Source: Klebsiella pneumoniae (GTDB lineage: Bacteria > Pseudomonadota > Gammaproteobacteria > Pseudomonadales > Pseudohongiellaceae). Taken from it: DNA of 64,000 nt. The first letter of the stretch is position 1, and every line of letters starts with the position of its first letter. Where the stretch lies: NCBI GenBank assembly GCA_945869725.1, contig CAMBPO010000006.1, positions 8,781 through 72,780 of the forward strand, written 5' to 3'. Below the pieces are notes generated by a model. That model worked only from the letters and a program-made list of their open reading frames with translations, made no database searches and had not been told where the DNA came from. The position numbers and the translations under genes are program-made. Positions 57,945 through 64,000 of this stretch are shown here, in pieces.

Positions 57945-58672
57945 GCGGGGCTATCCTGGGCGTCATGGCTTAGCCACAGGCACTTTTGACCACTGGACTT
58001 CTGAATTCGGGCCAATAACTGATGATGTGCTTCAAGTTCTTGAGCACCGGCCAGGATGACTTTCAGGCGAACGCCTTCGCGATTGACTCGCACCAGATGC
58101 TGCTCCTGTTCAGCAATATTCTCAGACTCAGCGGAGCCTAGCGAAAGGTCAGTCTGGCCGCCACTCATCAACAGATAAACATCCGCCAGAATCTCGGCGT
58201 CCAGCAACGCGCCGTGAAGCTCCCTTTGCGAGTTATCGACGTCGTAACGCTTACACAATGCGTCCAAACTGTTGCGTTGACCGGGATGTTTTCGCCTGGC
58301 CATCTGCAGCGTATCGGTAACTTGGCAATAGTCGGCCATTTGCCCGAAATCTGCGCCCAATCTTGCAAGCTCTGCATCGAGAAAACCAATATCAAACCCA
58401 GCATTGTGAATCAGTATCTCTGCTCCCCGCACAAATTCCAGAAACTCTTGTGCAATCAGGGCAAACACCGGCTTGTCAGCCAAAAAGCCACTACTGATAC
58501 CGTGAACCTCTTGGGCAGCGATGTCGATATCACGTAGTGGGTTGATGTAGTGATGAAAATGCCTGCTGGTCAGACGACGCTGATCAATCTCAACACAGCC
58601 AATCTCAATGATCCTATGGCCCTGCGAGGGGTCCAGACCGGTTGTCTCGGTATCCAACACTACTTGGCGCAT
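57941..58672 (-). CDS. dnaQ: DNA polymerase III epsilon subunit, proofreading exonuclease
   Basis: 243 aa, the same length as E. coli DnaQ. DEDDh exonuclease: Exo I VLDTETTGLDPSQGHRIIEIG, Exo II LIHNAGFDIGFLDAEL, Exo III with HGALLDAEILADVYLLMSGGQ. The C-terminal tail for binding the alpha subunit is present. It follows rnhA by 21 bp on the same strand, whereas in E. coli dnaQ is divergent from rnhA. Confidence 0.95.
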   Translation of the reverse strand: MRQVVLDTETTGLDPSQGHRIIEIGCVEIDQRRLTSRHFHHYINPLRDIDIAAQEVHGISSGFLADKPVFALIAQEFLEFVRGAEILIHNAGFDIGFLDAELARLGADFGQMADYCQVTDTLQMARRKHPGQRNSLDALCKRYDVDNSQRELHGALLDAEILADVYLLMSGGQTDLSLGSAESENIAEQEQHLVRVNREGVRLKVILAGAQELEAHHQLLARIQKSSGQKCLWLSHDAQDSPA

Positions 58673-58693
58673 TCTTTAGATTCCTGGCTGATT

Positions 58694-59170
58694 TTAGGGG
58701 AGTTGTGCGAATGGAGACTCTTGTAGTGGCTGGGCCAGCTCTTCTATGCCCCTATTAGCTAAGCCATCAGCACGCTCATTACCTGCGTCACCACTGTGTC
58801 CTTTGACCCAATGCCACACAACCTGATGCTGTTGATTCAACTGATCGAGTTGTTGCCATAAATCCTGGTTCAACACGGGTTTACGATTTGATGTTTTCCA
58901 TGCCTTGGATTTCCATACAGGCAACCATTGCTCAATTCCACTGAGGACGTAGCGCGAATCACTGTAGAGGTGAACTAGCAATCCAGGGCGCTTAAGCGCT
59001 TCTAGCGCACGAATCGCAGCGGTCAGTTCCATACGGTTATTGGTCGTCAGGACCTCACCACCATAAATTTCCTTTTCCACTCCCCGATACTTGAGTAACA
59101 CACCCCAACCACCTTTCCCAGGATTGCCTTTGCACGCACCATCTGTATATATTTCAATATTTTCCTGCAA
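58694..59170 (-). CDS. rnhA: ribonuclease HI
   Basis: 158 aa. It removes the RNA strand of RNA-DNA hybrids. Catalytic acids: D in [20 protein letters not shown] in [18 protein letters not shown] in [12 protein letters not shown], and the final [19 protein letters not shown] motif. The likely start is TTG at 59170 ([10 protein letters not shown]), with AGGAT eight bases upstream, giving the usual family length; the first ATG is 53 codons further up, inside the methyltransferase gene, and would add unrelated sequence. Confidence 0.93.
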   Translation of the reverse strand: MQENIEIYTDGACKGNPGKGGWGVLLKYRGVEKEIYGGEVLTTNNRMELTAAIRALEALKRPGLLVHLYSDSRYVLSGIEQWLPVWKSKAWKTSNRKPVLNQDLWQQLDQLNQQHQVVWHWVKGHSGDAGNERADGLANRGIEELAQPLQESPFAQLP

Positions 59171-59223
59171 TGTTATGATCCTGAACCATAAAAGATAGCA
59201 TCGATAATTTCGAGGCTTTTTTG

Positions 59224-60033
59224 CTATTTTTGCCTGGGTTTGAAGGGAATGATTGTGCCGCGGCCACTGGCAATCCTGCCCGTTTCCGCCAACGGCGAGA
59301 CCAGGTGTGGCGCTCTGACCCGTTTCCATTTTGATGTTACCGGAATAAGCGGAACTCTGTGTTTTCCGGCAACAATCAGATAAAACGCTCCAGCCGGATT
59401 CCCTAAACGATCAAACCAGCGCTCAAAATCCGCAGCCATGTCAAGAATAGCCGGGTGCTTTAATGGTGCCAGATAGCCACCGTACTCTACAGACTCAACA
59501 TGAAAGTCAAGCAGACTCAACCAGTCGGTTAATCGCCGTCTCGAAATGAAACGGGCGTCCCAGGGTGTTGATGAACGCCACCGCAGGTGTTTAGATAATC
59601 CCCACAAACTCAGCGGATTGAAACCCAGAATGATTAATCTGCCGCCCGGACGCAGAACGCGCGTCGCTTCACGAAGCAACCTGTGACTGTCCGGCGTAAA
59701 GTCCAAGGTATGATGCAATAACACAGCATCCATACTGTCAGTAGCAAGCGGCAGGTTCTCGATATCCGCGACTGGCATGCCCTTGCCTTCAACCCAGTCG
59801 GGAGCAAAGCGAATCTGATGACCAACGGGACAGTCTGTCAGCATATTGATACCTGGTGCGCAGGACAATTGCAGCACATGATAACCAAATACCCGACTGA
59901 TAACTGGGGCAAGGCGCTCACGTTCAGCCTGAAGAAGAGCTTCACCCAGAGGCGATTCCAGCCAAGCAGTTAGCACGGGCTCCAACTGGGCCGGATTAAT
60001 TGGTGTTGGTCGCCCGGAAAAAATATTTTTCAT
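59224..60033 (-). CDS. class I SAM-dependent methyltransferase (YafS position)
   Basis: 269 aa from [21 protein letters not shown], with AAGGAG six bases upstream. Methyltransf_11-type fold: [13 protein letters not shown] stands at the SAM motif I position without the usual GxGxG, then [21 protein letters not shown] and [26 protein letters not shown]. It sits between gloB and rnhA exactly where E. coli has yafS. The substrate is unknown. Confidence 0.85.
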   Translation of the reverse strand: MKNIFSGRPTPINPAQLEPVLTAWLESPLGEALLQAERERLAPVISRVFGYHVLQLSCAPGINMLTDCPVGHQIRFAPDWVEGKGMPVADIENLPLATDSMDAVLLHHTLDFTPDSHRLLREATRVLRPGGRLIILGFNPLSLWGLSKHLRWRSSTPWDARFISRRRLTDWLSLLDFHVESVEYGGYLAPLKHPAILDMAADFERWFDRLGNPAGAFYLIVAGKHRVPLIPVTSKWKRVRAPHLVSPLAETGRIASGRGTIIPFKPRQK

Positions 60034-60147
60034 GACAATCTCCTTAATAGCAGATTCTAGCACTTGCCAAGGAACCCCAACAAACATCATCTGTTATCAT
60101 CGCCCGCAAGTATGATCTGCATATCCGGGAATAAGGCTCATGACAAT

Positions 60148-60957
60148 ATGACAAATCAACAGTCTTCCTTTGTGATTACTCCTGTTCCGGCATTTAAAGA
60201 TAACTACATCTGGGCCATCGCAAACTCCAACGGTGACGTAGTTGTTGTTGATCCTGGCGATGCTGCACCAGTCGAGGCATACCTGGCCAAAACTGGCCAA
60301 ACACTGAAAGCCATTTTGATTACTCATCATCACGCGGATCACACGGGCGGATTGACTGAATTGTGTAAGGCCCGCGAGATTCCGATCTATGGCCCTCCCG
60401 GGAATCACATCAAAGGCATCACGCAATCTGTTCTGGACGGAGACGATTTAACTTTGATCGGAACACAATTTAAGGTACTGGCTGTGCCTGGACATACATT
60501 AGACCATCTAGCCTTTCTTATGTGTATTCCAGATAGGCCGTTTCCCGATGACAAGTTCTCGCTATTCTGTGGTGATACCTTGTTCGCTGCGGGGTGCGGC
60601 AGACTGTTTGAGGGTTCGCCAGAGATGATGTACACTTCCCTGCTCCGAATTGGGGCGCTTCCCGAGGATACGCGCATCTATAGTGCACATGAGTACACTC
60701 TCAACAATCTGGGTTTTGCAATTAAAGCGGAGCCAGATAATCTGCACATAATGCGAAGACAAAAAAGGGAATCAGAAAAACGACACCAAGGGTTACCGAC
60801 ACTACCTACAACAATTTTTGAGGAATTGAGAACCAATCCATTTCTTCGTTGTCACAGTGTCAGCCTGAAGAAACAGGTATCAGCACATATGGCTCAGGAA
60901 TTGCATTCTGATCTCGAGACCTTCGTGTATTTGCGGCGCTGGAAAGATCAGTTTTGA
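60148..60957 (+). CDS. gloB: hydroxyacylglutathione hydrolase (glyoxalase II)
   Basis: 269 aa from MTNQQSSFVITPVPAFKDNY. Metallo-beta-lactamase fold: metal motif THHHADHTGG (about residue 60), VPGHTLDHLAF, FCGDTLFAAGCGRLFEG, and HEYTLNNLGFA. The C-terminal HAGH domain has NPFLRC. It hydrolyses S-lactoylglutathione to D-lactate. Divergent from the methyltransferase, as in E. coli gloB-yafS. Confidence 0.95.
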   Translation: MTNQQSSFVITPVPAFKDNYIWAIANSNGDVVVVDPGDAAPVEAYLAKTGQTLKAILITHHHADHTGGLTELCKAREIPIYGPPGNHIKGITQSVLDGDDLTLIGTQFKVLAVPGHTLDHLAFLMCIPDRPFPDDKFSLFCGDTLFAAGCGRLFEGSPEMMYTSLLRIGALPEDTRIYSAHEYTLNNLGFAIKAEPDNLHIMRRQKRESEKRHQGLPTLPTTIFEELRTNPFLRCHSVSLKKQVSAHMAQELHSDLETFVYLRRWKDQF

Positions 60958-61039
60958 GAGACGGGGCTCGATATGATAACGCTTCCGTTAAGCCCTGAGT
61001 TTACCTTACAAACAATCCACAACCGTTTTTGGATACTTA

Positions 61040-62743
61040 GTGATAATGACTTTTTCTGACAAAATTTTGCAGGCTAAGCCCTTAGCATCTGCAAACGGAA
61101 ATCGCTCATCTGCGTACTCCAAGCCTCGATTTAGACGTCGCAATCTAGCTGCATTAATAGCGAGCTCAGTATTTCTTCATGCCTGCTCATCTCTGCCAGA
61201 TCAAGAGTCAGTTCAAGGCGTTAACTCTGGTAGCGATTTGTCTGGGGTATCTTCATATTCAATTGGCGCATCATCCCGGTCATCACGAAATTCTACTACG
61301 CCTTATCTTGATTCCGACTCACTGGCTAACGGGCAAAACAGCTCTGAACCGACACAGCTGGTCTGGCAACGTATCAGTGAAGGCATGCAGTTTGCCAACG
61401 ATCACCGCAATGAGGAAATCCAGGAACAGATTGATTGGTTCATCGATAATCCTGATTATATAAAGCAAGTAACAGAGCGCTCTGCGCCATTCATATATGA
61501 AATTGTCACCGAGATAGAACGCCGAGGACTACCGCTGGAACTGGCTTTGTTGCCTATGATTGAAAGTTCATACAATCCGAAAGCAAGATCAAGCGCAAAT
61601 GCCGCAGGGCTGTGGCAATTTATGGCTCGCACAGCGAGTAATTTTGGGTTGAGGCGAGATTTCTGGTACGACGGACGACAGGATCCGATAGCGTCCACTA
61701 ATGCAGCACTGGATTATCTTGAACGTCTGCATGCTCAATTTGATGGAGATTGGCTGCTGGCTTTAGCTGCCTATAATGCCGGTGAAGGCACAGTGCTTCG
61801 AGCTATTGATCGTAACAAAAGACGCAACCGGGCCACAGACTTCTGGTCACTACCCTTGCCGAGTGAAACTCACAACCATATTCCACGCCTGTTGGGATTG
61901 GCTTATGTAATCAGCGAACCCCAAAAGTATGGCATTGCACTGAGCGAAGTCCCTTATCAACCCTACTTAATTGAGGTTGATCTTGGCACGCAAATGGATC
62001 TTAACCTGATTGCCAGCCTTGCCGGACTTGAGCCGGAAACCGTGTTCAGCCTCAATCCTGGATACCTTCAGTGGGGCACACACCCTGAAGGACCGCACAC
62101 CGTGATGCTTCCCGCTGACGCGCTGGAAATATTCAAGTTTAATTTTGCCAACATGGAAAGCCGCCCGACTACCTGGGATCGTTATGTGATCCGCTCTGGT
62201 GACACCTTGAGCGCCATCGCGCGTAATCACGGCACACAGGTTTCTGCGCTTCAACAACTGAATAATCTTTCAGATTCACGAATAGTTGCCGGACAAACTT
62301 TGCTGATACCGCGCGCCTATCGGGAAGGCGATACTATAAACACACCGAACTCTCTTCTTGAAGCAGCAAACTCTTACCCGGTTCCGAGTGGCGAGTATCA
62401 GGTACAAAGTGGCGATAGTCTCTGGCGCATTGCCAATCGTTACAAGCTGGATATCGATGAACTGGCAAGGTTTAACAATCTGACTACCGAAGGCGTTTTA
62501 AAGGTAGGCCAGATGTTGCGATTACAGTCTGAAGTAACGCTTGCATCAAATGATACCGTTGGCTCGAATGCGGCAGATCAGCTTGCCGATATTGTGACGC
62601 AGTACCGAGTCAGACGTGGAGACACGCTTGCGAGAATCGCCCGCGAACACAATGTAACTGTGCGAGATATCGCCGAATGGAATCAGATAAATTCTGACAG
62701 CATTATTCGTCCGGGGCAGGAATTGGAGATCAGACAAAACTAG
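61040..62743 (+). CDS. mltD: membrane-bound lytic murein transglycosylase D with three LysM
   Basis: 567 aa. Lipoprotein signal with lipobox LHAC (near residue 49). The SLT domain follows: catalytic Glu in LLPMIESSYNPKARSSANAAGLWQFM (about 170-195), then LAAYNAGEGTVLRAI. Three LysM domains lie near residues 383-427 (RYVIRSGDTLSAIA), 452-495 (EYQVQSGDSLWRIA) and 522-566 (QYRVRRGDTLARIA), for peptidoglycan binding. The first start is GTG; ATG two codons later is equally possible. It follows gloB by 82 bp, the same order as in E. coli. Confidence 0.94.
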   Translation: MIMTFSDKILQAKPLASANGNRSSAYSKPRFRRRNLAALIASSVFLHACSSLPDQESVQGVNSGSDLSGVSSYSIGASSRSSRNSTTPYLDSDSLANGQNSSEPTQLVWQRISEGMQFANDHRNEEIQEQIDWFIDNPDYIKQVTERSAPFIYEIVTEIERRGLPLELALLPMIESSYNPKARSSANAAGLWQFMARTASNFGLRRDFWYDGRQDPIASTNAALDYLERLHAQFDGDWLLALAAYNAGEGTVLRAIDRNKRRNRATDFWSLPLPSETHNHIPRLLGLAYVISEPQKYGIALSEVPYQPYLIEVDLGTQMDLNLIASLAGLEPETVFSLNPGYLQWGTHPEGPHTVMLPADALEIFKFNFANMESRPTTWDRYVIRSGDTLSAIARNHGTQVSALQQLNNLSDSRIVAGQTLLIPRAYREGDTINTPNSLLEAANSYPVPSGEYQVQSGDSLWRIANRYKLDIDELARFNNLTTEGVLKVGQMLRLQSEVTLASNDTVGSNAADQLADIVTQYRVRRGDTLARIAREHNVTVRDIAEWNQINSDSIIRPGQELEIRQN

Positions 62744-62810
62744 CAGACCGGGCAAACAAGGGGCGCCCATCATCTCAAATTGATAGGCGATCCCTTTCAA
62801 AGTTTCATGA

Positions 62811-63672
62811 CTAGTTTATGGCAAGCACATCGCAATCAAGTTTATCAAGCACCTTCTTGGCTGTAGCACCAACCATCACACCCTTAACACCACTGCGGGC
62901 AGACACGCCTATTACAACAACTTGCGCACGCAGATGTTCCGCTTGGGCTGGAATAACATTTTTAGCTGCTCCCTTTACAATATGAAAGTTGGCTGGTGCA
63001 ACACCAAACGCATGAGCCAATGTTGCTTCCACACCACTTTCCTGCTACTCAACACCCGACAAAACATGACTCAGATCCGGCTTTCGCGATGTAGCAGCGA
63101 TAACATGCAGAGGCAATCCAGTGAATTCAGACAACTCACGTGCATGTTTAATTACTGAGTTGTTTAATCCGATATGGCCTTCGTCCGTTGATTCCAAATC
63201 CAAAGCGGCAAGAATCAACTTACCAGCAGAAGATTTTGCCTCACGGACCAAAAGCACAGGGCATGGACTGTGACGCATGATGGTAAAGTCTGACGTGCTG
63301 TGGAGCAACCGTTGCAACTTGCCATGACGAAAGGTTGATTTGATAACCAGATCTGCATCAGCGCGCAATGCTGCGCGGCTGACAGCAGCATACCAATCAG
63401 CTGTCCAGTAGGTATCTGAACTGATCTTCAGGCCCTTTTCTTTATAGGGAGCCAGCATGACCTTGAGCTTGGACTCCCAGTCTTTTAGAAATTCCCTCTT
63501 CCCCGAACGGCGCGAATTTACTTCCGTCATTTCATCTACGGATTTGTAAACTGAAGAAAATGCCGTGATCCTGGCTTTTCCCAAACGTGACAACTCAGCA
63601 GCACGATCTAACCCTGGCTGCTTCTGACTGGTAGGATCGATCACCACAAAAGAAATTTTTGTAGATACTCAT
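62811..63672 (-). pseudogene. uspE: UspE-like tandem universal stress protein, disrupted
   Basis: Two Usp domains. The ATG at 63672 has GGGAG eight bases upstream, but it is one base out of frame with the gene body; deleting one A from the A5 run at 63656-63660 restores M-S-I-Y-K-I-S-F-V-V-I-D-P-T. A second lesion, an in-frame TAG at 63045-63047, splits the second domain; reading on gives QESGVEATLAHAFG and the intact ATP-binding end GVSARSGVKGVMVGATAKKVLD. Either lesion alone would truncate the protein. Sequencing error in the homopolymer is possible for the first but not an easy explanation for the second. Confidence 0.75.
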
Positions 63673-63688
63673 TGCCAATTCTCCCGTC

Positions 63689-64000
63689 TTAACCAAGCAG
63701 ATAAAGTGTTGCCAACAAGCCGGTAGTTGACATTGTTATCGTGTAAGGCAGAGCCAGCAGCACCATGCGGCCGTAGGACAACCGAATCAGGGGTGCCACA
63801 CCTGAGGTTAAAAGAAACAGGAATGCAGCTTGGCCATTGGGGGTAGCTATCGACGGAATGTTTGTTCCCGTATTAATCGCAACAGCGAGCAACTCAAACT
63901 GCTCTCGCGTAATGCGGCCAGCTTCAAATGCACTCTGCACCTCTGTTATGTAAACAGTCGCTACAAACACGTTATCTGAAACCATCGATAGCAACCCGTT
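63689..64000 (-). CDS. nhaB: Na+/H+ antiporter NhaB, C-terminal part (5' end outside window)
   Basis: About 103 codons open to the window edge ([10 protein letters not shown]). The segments [49 protein letters not shown] and [19 protein letters not shown] match the end of NhaB closely. It is an inner-membrane sodium/proton antiporter, in keeping with a marine setting. The apparent start at 63994 is internal. The protein ends about 30 residues earlier than E. coli NhaB. Confidence 0.9.
   Translation of the reverse strand, partial: NGLLSMVSDNVFVATVYITEVQSAFEAGRITREQFELLAVAINTGTNIPSIATPNGQAAFLFLLTSGVAPLIRLSYGRMVLLALPYTITMSTTGLLATLYLLG

Overview
The window is ordinary chromosome from a gammaproteobacterium, most likely a marine member of the Pseudomonadales/Cellvibrionales side. 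That placement is an inference. It rests on a TonB2/TtpC-type energy-transduction operon, a 557-residue Pseudomonas-like CysI followed by a DUF934 protein, a DUF2970 protein, an sdhCDAB-sucAB-lpd-sucCD block facing gltA, the dnaX-ybaB-recR and gloB-methyltransferase-rnhA-dnaQ gene orders, and two soluble PQQ dehydrogenases. Coding density is high. I see no CRISPR array, prophage, integrase or transposase.

Layout. 1-3.4 kb: the 3' part of argS and, convergent, htpG with a sigma-32-like promoter. 3.4-8.6 kb: one minus-strand operon, DUF3450-ttpC-exbB-exbD-tonB-TPR, a complete proton-motive-force transduction machine for outer-membrane receptors. 9-20.1 kb: the TCA-cycle block sdhCDAB-sucAB-lpd-sucCD on the minus strand, with gltA divergent from it. 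21.9-31.8 kb: tRNA-Ala, gltX, dusA, a TerB-like protein, mlaA, hrpA and fadD. 31.8-38.8 kb: ffs, dnaX, ybaB, recR, rnd, ycgN, a membrane protein, and a MoxR ATPase with its VWA partner, all on the minus strand. 38.9-42.7 kb: a tandem, overlapping pair of periplasmic PQQ dehydrogenases. 42.8-45.7 kb: tRNA-Ser, queF, an ABC-2 exporter (yadGH) and tRNA-Glu. 45.7-46.9 kb: 1.15 kb with no convincing gene but with palindromes. 46.9-54.9 kb: an all-alpha dUTPase, nfuA, metH, two tiny membrane proteins, and cysI with DUF934. 54.9-64 kb: an AcuI-type reductase, sohB, nudC, dnaQ, rnhA, a methyltransferase, gloB, mltD, a broken uspE-like gene, and the 3' end of nhaB.

How the parts work together. The central block encodes the TCA cycle from citrate synthase through 2-oxoglutarate dehydrogenase and succinyl-CoA ligase to succinate dehydrogenase. 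FadD and the PQQ dehydrogenases would feed electrons or acyl-CoA into it. The TonB2-type operon would spend proton motive force on outer-membrane uptake. metH, cysI and DUF934 belong to sulfur and methionine metabolism. dnaX, dnaQ, recR, rnhA, rnd, ffs and the tRNA genes are information processing.

I found no plainly new multi-gene system. The observations most worth following are: a heat-shock promoter whose transcript would begin inside the upstream operon's terminator; an A10 slippery run in dnaX with a -1 stop directly after it; a uspE-like gene carrying two independent lesions; a D-Y-D motif in both PQQ dehydrogenases; and the empty 1.15 kb stretch with palindromes.
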